Of a DNA stretch of 61,310 bases, positions 36,663-44,512 are shown piece by piece. The position numbers and the translations under genes are program-made. Origin of the DNA: Mesorhizobium sp. L2C084A000 (GTDB lineage Bacteria > Pseudomonadota > Alphaproteobacteria > Rhizobiales > Rhizobiaceae); contig NZ_AYWX01000002.1 in assembly GCF_000502875.1 (NCBI RefSeq), positions 816,580 to 877,889 on the forward strand, given 5' to 3'. Position 1 is the first letter of the stretch, and the number at the start of each line of letters is the position of its first letter. The notes beneath the pieces are model-generated. The model did not search any database, had not been told where the DNA came from, and saw only the letters and a list, made by a program, of their open reading frames with translations.

Positions 36663-37904
36663 TCAGACCTTTTCTTGCGTGTATTTCTTCAGCTCGGTGC
36701 GCGCCACCTGACGGCGATGCACGGCGTCCGGCCCGTCGGCAAGGCGCAAGGTCCGCAGATGCGTCCACGACCGCGCCAGCGGCGTGTCCTGGCTGATGCC
36801 TTGCGCGCCGAACATCTGCACCGCCTCGTCGGTGACCTTGAGCGCGACGCGGGGTGCCACCACCTTGATCTGGCTGATCCAGGGGGCTGCGGCGCGGGCG
36901 TCGCCCTGGTCGATCATCCACGCCGCCTTGAGGCAGAGCAGCCGGGCCATCTCGATCTCCATGCGGCATTCGGCGATGATGTCGAAATTGGCGCCGAGCT
37001 TTGCCAGCTTCTGGCCGAAGGCCTCGCGGCGCAAGGAACGCTGGCACAGCATCTCGAGCGCCATCTCGGCCTGGCCGATGGCGCGCATGCAATGGTGGAT
37101 GCGGCCGGGACCGAGCCGCCCTTGCGCGATCTCGAACCCCCTGCCCTCGCCGAGGATCAGGTTCGATGTCGGTACCCGCACATTGTCGAAGCGAAGATGC
37201 ATGTGGCCGTGCGGCGCGTCGTCATCGCCATAAACCTGCATGGCCCGGACCTTGGTCACACCCCTTGTGCCTGATGGCACCAGGATCATCGAATGACGGC
37301 GGTGCTGCGGCTCGTCATCGCCGCCGGTCCTGACCATGACGATGTAGATGGCGCAGCGCGGATCGCCGGCGCCCGAAGCCCACCATTTCTCGCCGTTGAG
37401 CACGTAGTCGTCGCCCTGGCGTTCGCAGCGCATGGCAATGTTGGTGGCATCGGACGACGCGACATCCGGCTCGGTCATCAGATAGGCCGAGCGGATCTTG
37501 CCCTCGATCAGCGGTTCCAGCCATTCTTTCTTGTGGTCGGCCGAGCCGTACCGTTCCAGCACCTCCATATTGCCGGTGTCGGGCGCCGAACAGTTGAAGG
37601 TCTCGGCGCCAAGATGCGCCTTGCCCATCTCCTCGGCCAGATAGGCATATTCGACGGTGGAAAGGCCGTAGCCGCGTTCCGAGCCGGTCAGCCAGAAATT
37701 CCACAGGCCGCGCTCCCTTGCGGTTTTCTTCAGCCCTTCGAGGATCTCGCTCTGGCGCGCACTGTAGACCCAGCGGTTGCCTGCCTTGCCCACCTCGCTC
37801 AGGAATTCCCTGTCGAGCGGCATGATCTCGTCGCGAACCATGGCCGCGACGCGCGCGTGGATCGGCTTCAGCCGCTCGGTCATGCCGAGATTCATCTCCG
37901 TCAT
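36663..37904 (-). CDS. acyl-CoA dehydrogenase, ACAD11/LvaC-type
   Basis: A 413-residue flavoprotein. The segments NCSAPDTGNMEVLERYGS, YLMTEPDVASSDATNI, NGEKWWASGAGDPRC and LGPGRIHHCMRAIG match, almost residue for residue as I recall them, the dehydrogenase half of animal ACAD11. In bacteria the family includes LvaC of the Pseudomonas putida levulinate pathway, which helps turn 4-phosphoacyl-CoA into an enoyl-CoA. The gene is divergent from an operon containing the ACAD11-like kinase at 39356. It may thus act by phosphate elimination rather than simple desaturation; that is inference. Confidence 0.9.
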   Translation of the reverse strand: MTEMNLGMTERLKPIHARVAAMVRDEIMPLDREFLSEVGKAGNRWVYSARQSEILEGLKKTARERGLWNFWLTGSERGYGLSTVEYAYLAEEMGKAHLGAETFNCSAPDTGNMEVLERYGSADHKKEWLEPLIEGKIRSAYLMTEPDVASSDATNIAMRCERQGDDYVLNGEKWWASGAGDPRCAIYIVMVRTGGDDEPQHRRHSMILVPSGTRGVTKVRAMQVYGDDDAPHGHMHLRFDNVRVPTSNLILGEGRGFEIAQGRLGPGRIHHCMRAIGQAEMALEMLCQRSLRREAFGQKLAKLGANFDIIAECRMEIEMARLLCLKAAWMIDQGDARAAAPWISQIKVVAPRVALKVTDEAVQMFGAQGISQDTPLARSWTHLRTLRLADGPDAVHRRQVARTELKKYTQEKV

Positions 37905-37924
37905 CGGTCGCTAACCCTTCATGC

Positions 37925-37935
37925 ATGCCAGGCAT
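37925..37935. promoter_or_regulatory. palindrome ATGCC-A-GGCAT, candidate operator
   Basis: A perfect inverted repeat of five bases around one central base stands in the 115-base divergent region between the acyl-CoA dehydrogenase and SDR genes. It is well placed to control both. The TetR-family protein encoded at the end of the operon is a candidate binder. The site is short and could be chance. Confidence 0.3.
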
Positions 37936-38019
37936 TTTGTCAGTGGCAAGGATGACCGTACTTCGGATAGCCTTGTCAACGCGAACTGTTTGCCCGCATG
38001 CCGAGCGCGGAGGATTGTG

Positions 38020-38835
38020 ATGAGCTATCTGGACGAGCTGTTTTCGGTGGCCGGCAAGACCGCGCTGGTGACGGGTGCCGCGACCGGCATAGGCCGCATG
38101 GCGGCGACCGGGCTGGTCAGGGCCGGCGCCAGCGTGATGATCGCGTCGCGCAAGGGCGAGGATTGCATCCAGGTCGCCGAAGAGTTGAACGAGCTTGGTG
38201 CACCGGGCCGGGCCGAGGGCTTCGCCGGGGACGTTTCTAGCGAAGCCGGCATCGCTGCACTCGTCGCCGCGGTCAAGGCGCGGACCGGGAAACTGCATAT
38301 TCTGGTCAACAATGCCGGCGTCTCCTGGGGCGCGCCGCTGGAAAGCTTCCCCTATTCGGCTTGGGCCAAGGTGTTTGGCGTCAATGTCACCGCGGTCTTC
38401 CATCTGACCCGCGAATTGCTGCCACTGCTCGACGCTGCCGCCAGCGACGCCGATCCGGCCAGGGTGATCAATCTCGGTTCGGTGATGGGCACGCAGCCGC
38501 TGGCCGACGACGCCTATTCCTACACGGCGTCCAAGGCAGCCGTGCATCATCTGACCCGCACCCTTGCGCTCGAGTTCGCCGGCCGCCGCATCACCGTCAA
38601 TGCCTTCGCTCCCGGCCCCTTCCAGAGCCGGATGACGGCATTCGCCACGGGCACGGATGAGCAGGCCAGGCACGTCGGCAGCCATGTTCCGATCGGCCGT
38701 ATCGGCGCACCGGATGACATTGCCGGCGCAACGCTCTATTTGTGCAGCCGTGCAGGCAGCTACATCACCGGCGCCATTCTGCCGATCGACGGCGGACAGT
38801 CGGTGCAGCATGGGCTGACCTTGTTCAAGGAATGA
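38020..38835 (+). CDS. SDR-family oxidoreductase
   Basis: A 271-residue short-chain dehydrogenase. GGAGGATTGTG precedes the ATG at 38020. It has TGAATGIGRMA near residue 19, NNAG near 99, catalytic Ser in INLGSVMG and the Tyr-x3-Lys in YTASKAA around residue 170. The end IDGGQSVQHGLTLFKE is typical. It starts a plus-strand operon with MaoC and kinase genes and is divergent from the acyl-CoA dehydrogenase gene. It probably oxidises a 3- or 4-hydroxyacyl-CoA or reduces the matching ketone, as LvaD does in Pseudomonas. Confidence 0.9.
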   Translation: MSYLDELFSVAGKTALVTGAATGIGRMAATGLVRAGASVMIASRKGEDCIQVAEELNELGAPGRAEGFAGDVSSEAGIAALVAAVKARTGKLHILVNNAGVSWGAPLESFPYSAWAKVFGVNVTAVFHLTRELLPLLDAAASDADPARVINLGSVMGTQPLADDAYSYTASKAAVHHLTRTLALEFAGRRITVNAFAPGPFQSRMTAFATGTDEQARHVGSHVPIGRIGAPDDIAGATLYLCSRAGSYITGAILPIDGGQSVQHGLTLFKE

Positions 38836-38873
38836 CATTTTCCGGCCACAGAAGCCGGGGGGAACTGGAGGAC

Positions 38874-39359
38874 ATGAGCGTGGAACCGATCAGTCTCGAT
38901 GTGCTTCTGGCCAGTGTCGGCAAGGAGGTTGGCGTGTCGCCGTGGCGGGCGGTCACGCAACGCATGATCGATCAGTTCGCCGACGCCACCGACGACCACC
39001 AGTTCATCCACTGCGATCCGGAGCGGGCCATGCGCGAAACGCCGTTCGGCGGCACCATCGCGCACGGCTTCCTGTCGCTGTCGCTGTTGTCGGCGATGAC
39101 TTTCGAGACCATGCCGCCGCTGGAAAACGGCAAGATGGGCGTCAACCACGGCTTCGATTCGCTGCGCTTCCTAGCGCCGGTGAAGACCGGCGCGCGCATC
39201 CGCACGCGGTTCGTGCTGGCCGACGTCAAGGTCAGGCCGTCGGGCTGGGTGCAGACCGCGCATGACGTGACGATCGAGATCGAGGGTTCGAAGAAGCCGG
39301 CACTGACCGCGCGCTGGTTGACGCTGACCTTGATCGAACGCCAGCCCGAGACGGCATGA
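38874..39359 (+). CDS. MaoC-like (R)-hydratase
   Basis: A 161-residue hot-dog fold protein. The hydratase motif is clear: ATDDHQFIHCDPERA (Asp, His) and the FGGTIAHGFLSLSLLS helix, around residues 38-70. It would add water to a trans-2-enoyl-CoA to give an (R)-3-hydroxyacyl-CoA. GGAGG precedes the ATG at 38874, while the longer frame from 38742 runs through the SDR gene. The stop overlaps the kinase start by four bases, so the hydratase and kinase are produced together. Confidence 0.9.
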   Translation: MSVEPISLDVLLASVGKEVGVSPWRAVTQRMIDQFADATDDHQFIHCDPERAMRETPFGGTIAHGFLSLSLLSAMTFETMPPLENGKMGVNHGFDSLRFLAPVKTGARIRTRFVLADVKVRPSGWVQTAHDVTIEIEGSKKPALTARWLTLTLIERQPETA

Positions 39360-40387
39360 GTGATCCCGTTCTCGACCAGGCAGCGCTTGCGCCTTACCTC
39401 GAGGCGAACATACCTGGCTTTTCCGGCCTTGAGGCAGTTGAGAAGTTCAAATCCGGCCAATCGAACCCGACCTACCTTTTGACGGCGGCAAGCGGCCGTT
39501 ATGTGCTGCGCGCCAAGCCGCCGGGGCAATTGCTGAAATCGGCGCATCAGGTCGATCGCGAATTCAGGGTAATGAGCGCGCTTGCCGGCACCGCCGTGCC
39601 TGTGCCTGCCATGCTGCATCTGTCGGCGGAAGACTCGCCCATCGGCCGTATGTTCTACGTGATGGATTTCCTGGACGGCCGCATTTTCTGGGATCCGGCC
39701 CTGCCGGAGGCTCGCGACAACGATGAACGCGCCGCCATCTACGATGCCATGAACGACACTCTTGCCGCGCTGCACGAGGTCGATGTCGAGGCCGTGGGGC
39801 TCGGCGATTTCGGCCGACCGGGCAGTTATTTCGAGCGCCAGCTGGCGCGCTGGACCAGCCAGTACCGCGCCTCGGAGACCGGCACGGTGGCCGATATGGA
39901 CCGGTTGATTGCCTGGCTGGAGACACACATACCGGAGGATGACGGCCGCGTCTCCCTGGTCCATGGCGATTACCGGCTGGACAATCTGATCTTCGCGCCC
40001 CACCGGCCAAAAGTTCTGGCGGTGCTCGACTGGGAACTGTCGACATCAGGCTACCCCTTCGCCGATATCGCCTATCAGTGCATGCAATGGCGGCTGCCGC
40101 ACGCGTCGGGTTTTCGCGGCCTGGGCGGCATCAACCGCGCGGCGCGCGGGCTGCCCTCCGAAACGGACTACGTCGCCGCCTACTGCCGGCGGCGCGGGCT
40201 CACCGGTATCGGCAACTGGACGTTCTTCCTGGCCTTTTCCTTCTTCCGGCTGGCCGCGATCTGCCAAGGCGTCTACAAGCGGGCGCTGGACGGCAACGCC
40301 TCCAATCCGGAAAAAGCCCGGACCTATGGCGAGGCGGTGAAGCTGCTTTCGCGTCTTGCCGCGAAGCTGATCGACAAGGAGGCGTGA
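39356..40387 (+). CDS. APH-fold phosphotransferase, ACAD10/11- and LvaA-like hydroxyacyl-CoA kinase
   Basis: A 343-residue protein with the aminoglycoside-phosphotransferase fold. FKSGQSNPTYLLTA and VLRAKPPGQLLKSAHQVDRE at the N-terminus bind ATP; LVHGDYRLDNLIF carries the catalytic Asp and Asn, and VLAVLDWELSTSGYP the metal-binding Asp. These segments match the N-terminal kinase half of ACAD11. Known relatives phosphorylate the 4-hydroxyl of 4-hydroxyacyl-CoAs, so antibiotic resistance is unlikely. It is co-translated with MaoC, and its stop overlaps a truncated SDR gene (TGATG). Confidence 0.88.
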   Translation: MSDPVLDQAALAPYLEANIPGFSGLEAVEKFKSGQSNPTYLLTAASGRYVLRAKPPGQLLKSAHQVDREFRVMSALAGTAVPVPAMLHLSAEDSPIGRMFYVMDFLDGRIFWDPALPEARDNDERAAIYDAMNDTLAALHEVDVEAVGLGDFGRPGSYFERQLARWTSQYRASETGTVADMDRLIAWLETHIPEDDGRVSLVHGDYRLDNLIFAPHRPKVLAVLDWELSTSGYPFADIAYQCMQWRLPHASGFRGLGGINRAARGLPSETDYVAAYCRRRGLTGIGNWTFFLAFSFFRLAAICQGVYKRALDGNASNPEKARTYGEAVKLLSRLAAKLIDKEA

Positions 40388-40515
40388 TGGGCCGCTTTGA
40401 CGGAGCAAAGGTGCTGATCACGGGTGCCGCCAACTTCGACAAGCGTCGGCACGATCCGAAGCATACCGCTTGGGAACCTCCCGCGCTCTTGTCCGTTTCC
40501 GTACAGCGTATATAA
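40387..40515 (+). pseudogene. truncated SDR gene, N-terminal remnant
   Basis: The ATG overlapping the kinase stop starts MGRFDGAKVLITGAA, the first strand and beginning of the TGxxxGxG motif of a short-chain dehydrogenase. After about 15 codons the homology stops and the frame runs through unrelated residues to a TAA at 40515, 42 codons in all. The remaining ~230 codons are absent. A deletion has probably joined the start of this gene to the region upstream of the TetR gene. Confidence 0.65.
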
Positions 40516-40516
40516 T
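40489..40516 (+). promoter_or_regulatory. predicted promoter of the TetR gene
   Basis: TTGTCC (40489-40494) and a perfect TATAAT (40511-40516) are separated by 16 bases. Transcription would begin about 30 bases before the TTG start of the TetR gene. The spacer contains GTACAGCGTAT, which resembles the GTAC-rich palindromes upstream of the small secreted protein gene at 41260-41328, so autoregulation is possible. Confidence 0.55.
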
Positions 40517-40551
40517 TTAGCCAGACACCAACCAACCAAAGGCACCAGATC

Positions 40552-41190
40552 TTGCCGCCGAGCGTCCCGACACGCCGCGAGAAACAAAAGGCCGAACTGC
40601 GCTCCGAACTGGTCGAGGCCGCGCACAAGCTCGTCCAGGAGGAAGGCTATGAAGGCCTGACCATCCGCAAGCTGGCCAAGCGGGTCGGCTACGCCCCGAT
40701 GTCGGTCTATTCCTACTTCGCCGACAAGCAGGACATCCTGTTCGCTCTGGCCGAGGATGCATTCGAGACGCTTGCCCGCCGCATCGAGGAGCATCCGTCC
40801 GACGATCCGATCGAGGCCTTGCAGGCGGTGATGACCGAATATGCCGCTTTCGGACTCGGCAATCCCAACGAATACCGCACCGTGTTCATGACCGAAAAGA
40901 CCAAGCTGCCAGAAGGCTACAACGAAATGGAAGAGAGCAACCCTGCTATGAAGGTGCTGATCAGCAGGGTCGAGGCCTGCGTCGCCGCCGGCAAATTGCA
41001 GGGCGATCCGCGCGCCATCGCCACCATGCTGTGGGCGGTCGGCCACGGCACGATCTCGCTGCTCATCACCTTTCCGTTCTACCCCTTCGGCGACCCGCAG
41101 GCCTTCGTGAAGCGGATGTGCGATTTCACGCTTGCCACGCTCAGCACGCAAAACGTGCCGCCACTGACCGAGACACCGGTCAACTGCTGA
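40552..41190 (+). CDS. TetR/AcrR-family transcriptional regulator
   Basis: A 212-residue protein. The helix-turn-helix lies at residues ~30-60 (GLTIRKLAKRVGYAPMSVYSYFADKQDIL). The C-terminal ligand domain shows IATMLWAVGHGTISLLITFPF, typical of acyl-CoA or drug-responsive TetR proteins. The frame has a stop at 40515, and TTG 40552 is the first usable start, with AAGG upstream. It follows the kinase/SDR operon and likely represses it with an acyl-CoA as inducer; GTAC-rich palindromes near its own promoter and downstream are candidate operators. Confidence 0.88.
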   Translation: MPPSVPTRREKQKAELRSELVEAAHKLVQEEGYEGLTIRKLAKRVGYAPMSVYSYFADKQDILFALAEDAFETLARRIEEHPSDDPIEALQAVMTEYAAFGLGNPNEYRTVFMTEKTKLPEGYNEMEESNPAMKVLISRVEACVAAGKLQGDPRAIATMLWAVGHGTISLLITFPFYPFGDPQAFVKRMCDFTLATLSTQNVPPLTETPVNC

Positions 41191-41259
41191 ACGCCGTTTC
41201 CTTTGGTTTGTGTATCCCCTCCAGACCTGGGGGGTTTCTTGGTTAACAAAAAATTTATT

Positions 41260-41328
41260 GTACGCGTACGGTTTTCCTTGAACTTCGCGATCGACGGGCG
41301 TATATGTACAGTGCATCGTACATGTACG
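41260..41328. promoter_or_regulatory. three GTAC-type palindromes with a promoter
   Basis: GTACGCGTAC (41260-41269), GTATATGTAC (41300-41309) and CGTACATGTACG (41317-41328) lie at 40- and 19-base steps, near whole helical turns. TTGAAC (41278-41283) and TATATG (41301-41306) form a promoter with a 17-base spacer whose -10 box lies in the second palindrome. The layout suggests repression by a dimeric regulator, most simply the TetR protein encoded just upstream. Confidence 0.5.
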
Positions 41329-41362
41329 AGAGAAATTCACCCGTCGAAAACGGAGACTGACA

Positions 41363-41611
41363 ATGAAAAAGATACTCCTCACCCTCGCCGCCGTGCTGGC
41401 ACTTTCGGGCTCGGCCTTCGCCGCCAACACCACCCACCCCGTCAAGCATGCGCCGGTGGCGGCCTGCGTTGACACCAAGACCAACGTGAAGCTCGATTGC
41501 GCTTCGACCGGTTCGGTCGAGAAGAAGGGCGCCACGGAAAATACCGCTGAAGGCAAAGGTCCGCGCCTCGGCATCGACATCAATCCTTGGATCGTGCCGA
41601 GCTCGTTCTGA
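41363..41611 (+). CDS. small secreted protein (DUF680-like)
   Basis: An 82-residue protein starting MKKILLTLAAVLALSGSAFA, a clear Sec signal peptide cut after residue 20. The mature part is ~62 residues, with two Cys (CVDTKTNVKLDC) and no recognised fold. Size and start resemble the DUF680 family of small exported Mesorhizobium proteins; this is from memory. It has its own promoter with GTAC-rich palindromes. A hairpin (41631-41652) follows the stop. Confidence 0.75.
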   Translation: MKKILLTLAAVLALSGSAFAANTTHPVKHAPVAACVDTKTNVKLDCASTGSVEKKGATENTAEGKGPRLGIDINPWIVPSSF

Positions 41612-41630
41612 TATTTGCAGGACATCACTT

Positions 41631-41652
41631 CTGGCCGGCACAAGCCGGTCAG
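41631..41652. terminator. hairpin between convergent genes
   Basis: CTGGCCGGC (41631-41639) pairs with GCCGGTCAG (41644-41652), with one G-T wobble and an ACAA loop. It lies between the converging small secreted protein gene and the ThuB-like gene. There is no T-run on either side, so termination is uncertain. Confidence 0.4.
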
Positions 41653-41661
41653 GTGGAAACT

Positions 41662-42711
41662 TCAGCTGACCGAAACCGGCAGCTTCGCCGCTGAACTCTC
41701 GAAGGCCGCGTCAATCAGCTTCTGCATGTCGGCGGCACGCCGGAACGACGGATCGCCATTCCGGCCTGTATCCAGCGCATCGGCAAAGCGTCGCGCATTG
41801 CGCTTGACACTGGGCAGCGCCAGCGTTCGCCATTGCTGAAGATCGACATCGCCGCCGAGACAGGCCGACAGGTTAGATGCCTTGCCGTCGGTCTCGACCC
41901 TGATGGCGCCCTTGGTGCCGTGCAGGGCCAGCGACAAATCGTTGGCGTGGCCGGTCATGTAGCGGCTCGCCGCGATCGTGGCGAGCGCGCCGGAACTGAG
42001 CCGGGCCGTCATCGCCACGCTGTCATTGGCATCCAGCAGATAGTCGCCGATGCGCTCGCCCTCGGCCTTCGGAAACGTCACCAGATCGGCGTGGAGGCTG
42101 ACGATGTCCTGATCGGCGCCATAGGTGGCGAAGTCCAGGATGTGGATGCCGACGTCGCCCAGCACGCCGGTTGAACCGTGCCGGCTGGACAAGCGCCACA
42201 GCCATTTGTCCTCGACCCGCCAGTCGCCCCATGACTGGCTGACCAGCCAGCTTTGCCGGTAGCTCGCCTCGACATGGCGCAGCTCGCCGATCTCGCCGGC
42301 CAGCACCATGCGCCGCGCTTCATGAATCGCCGGTGAGTTGCGATAGGTCAGGTTGACCATGTTGACCACCCCTGCAGCCTCGGCCGCTTCGGTCATATCA
42401 AGCGCGTCGGCGTGGTTCGGCGCCAGCGGCTTTTCGCAAAACACATGCTTTCCCTGGGCAAGCAGCGCCAGCGTCGTCGCCATATGCGCACCATCCGGCG
42501 TCGCGTTGATGGCGGCATCGAACTGACCCCAGGCGATCGCCGCCTCCAGGCTCTCGAAAGATTCGCCGATCTTGCTGACGGCGGCAAACGCTGCGGCGCG
42601 GCCGGGCACCTGGTCGACACAGGCGACGATGCTGCAGCCCGGGATCTCGGCAAACTCCTCGACATGATGCCCGGCGATACCGCCGGTGCCGAGCAGAAGA
42701 ATTCGGTGCAT
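41662..42711 (-). CDS. thuB: Gfo/Idh/MocA-family sugar oxidoreductase (ThuB-like)
   Basis: A 349-residue NAD(P)-dependent dehydrogenase. ATG 42711 follows GGGG; the frame's earlier TTG at 42720 is not preferred. The Rossmann motif is LLGTGGIAGHHVEEF at the start, with the EKPLAPN motif near residue 95 and GVLGDVGIHILDFATY around 180, where the catalytic His lies. The order ThuA then ThuB on one strand matches the end of the thuEFGKAB operon of Sinorhizobium meliloti, where the pair makes 3-keto-disaccharides. The gene symbol is by analogy, as the transporter genes are absent here. Confidence 0.7.
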   Translation of the reverse strand: MHRILLLGTGGIAGHHVEEFAEIPGCSIVACVDQVPGRAAAFAAVSKIGESFESLEAAIAWGQFDAAINATPDGAHMATTLALLAQGKHVFCEKPLAPNHADALDMTEAAEAAGVVNMVNLTYRNSPAIHEARRMVLAGEIGELRHVEASYRQSWLVSQSWGDWRVEDKWLWRLSSRHGSTGVLGDVGIHILDFATYGADQDIVSLHADLVTFPKAEGERIGDYLLDANDSVAMTARLSSGALATIAASRYMTGHANDLSLALHGTKGAIRVETDGKASNLSACLGGDVDLQQWRTLALPSVKRNARRFADALDTGRNGDPSFRRAADMQKLIDAAFESSAAKLPVSVS

Positions 42712-42720
42712 TAGCCCCAA

Positions 42721-42784
42721 GCCCCAATCAACTCACGCCTTAAGCAATTCAGGCCCCGATCAGCTCAGGCCCGAATCAACTCAG
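42721..42784. repeat. four 16-bp tandem units between thuA and thuB
   Basis: Units start at 42721, 42737, 42753 and 42769, each beginning GCC and ending CTCAG, CTCAC or TTCAG. The unit consensus is close to GCCCCRATCARCTCAG. The last unit covers the thuA stop codon and its last codons, the first lies next to the thuB start, so the array fills the whole intergenic gap. No spacers are present, so it is not a CRISPR. Confidence 0.75.
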
Positions 42785-43561
42785 GCCCTTGTCGCCGTCG
42801 GCATGCAGGCGCAGCCCCTTCTGCACGATCTTCTCCTTGGCCGCATCCGTCGGCACGTTCGGCGCGTTGGTGATGCCGGACCAGGCCGGCGCCGGGTTGT
42901 GCGCCCAATGGACGGCGTTGCGCAGCACCTGCTGCACGCCCTCATTGTGATAGATCGGATAGGTCTCGTGGCCGGGCGAGAAGTAGAAGATCCGTCCTGC
43001 ACCGCGCTGGTAGGTCAGCCCGGATCGGAACACCTCACCACCCTCGTACCAGGAGACGAACACCGTCTCGAGCGGCTCCGGCACGGCGAACGGCTCGCCA
43101 TACATTTCCGTCTCGCCGATCTCCAGGCACTCGCCGATGCCTTGCGCGATCGGGTGGCCGCGGTTGATCGCCCAGACGCGCTCGCGCTCGCCCGCCTCGC
43201 GCCATTTCAGCGAACAGGGCGTGCCCATCAGCCGCTTGAATATCTTCGAGTAGTGGCCGGAATGGAGCACGATCAGGCCCATCCCTTCCCAGACCCGCTT
43301 CTGCACCCGCTCGACGATATCGTCCTTGACCTCGCCATGCGCCGCGTGGCCCCACCACAAAAGCACGTCGGTGGCCGCCAGGCGCTTCTCGCTCAGGCCA
43401 TGTTCGGGTTCCTGCAAGGTGGCGGTGGTCGCCTCGATGCCCTTGTCCTGGTTGAGGGCGGCGGCAATGGTGCCGTGCATCCCCAAGGGATAGAGGTCGC
43501 GCACGGCTTCATTGGTCTGCTCGTGGACGTTCTCGCCCCATACGATCGCTTTTGTCGGCAT
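42776..43561 (-). CDS. thuA: ThuA-domain protein
   Basis: A 261-residue protein with the glutamine-amidotransferase-like ThuA fold. Early [18 protein letters not shown], then [14 protein letters not shown] and [19 protein letters not shown], ending with [16 protein letters not shown], agree with the ThuA of trehalose use in Sinorhizobium as I recall it. ATG 43561 has GGGAG six bases upstream; an in-frame ATG at 43567 lies too close to that site. Its stop lies in a 16-bp repeat array and ThuB follows on the same strand. The biochemical role of ThuA is to help produce or process keto-disaccharides. Confidence 0.82.
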   Translation of the reverse strand: MPTKAIVWGENVHEQTNEAVRDLYPLGMHGTIAAALNQDKGIEATTATLQEPEHGLSEKRLAATDVLLWWGHAAHGEVKDDIVERVQKRVWEGMGLIVLHSGHYSKIFKRLMGTPCSLKWREAGERERVWAINRGHPIAQGIGECLEIGETEMYGEPFAVPEPLETVFVSWYEGGEVFRSGLTYQRGAGRIFYFSPGHETYPIYHNEGVQQVLRNAVHWAHNPAPAWSGITNAPNVPTDAAKEKIVQKGLRLHADGDKGLS

Positions 43562-43637
43562 TTTCATCTCCCAAAGCGCTTTAAATAGCATGTCCAAGGG
43601 GATTGAGAAGGCCCGATGAGATCTTGCCCGATGGAAA

Positions 43638-44504
<867 letters not shown>

Positions 44505-44512
<8 letters not shown>

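Noticed and set aside
39356..40387. Aminoglycoside resistance enzyme
   Set aside because: The fold matches, but the specific segments and the gene neighbours agree with the ACAD11/LvaA hydroxyacyl-CoA kinase group.
42721..42784. Possible CRISPR array
   Set aside because: The 16-base units abut directly without spacers and no cas genes are nearby.
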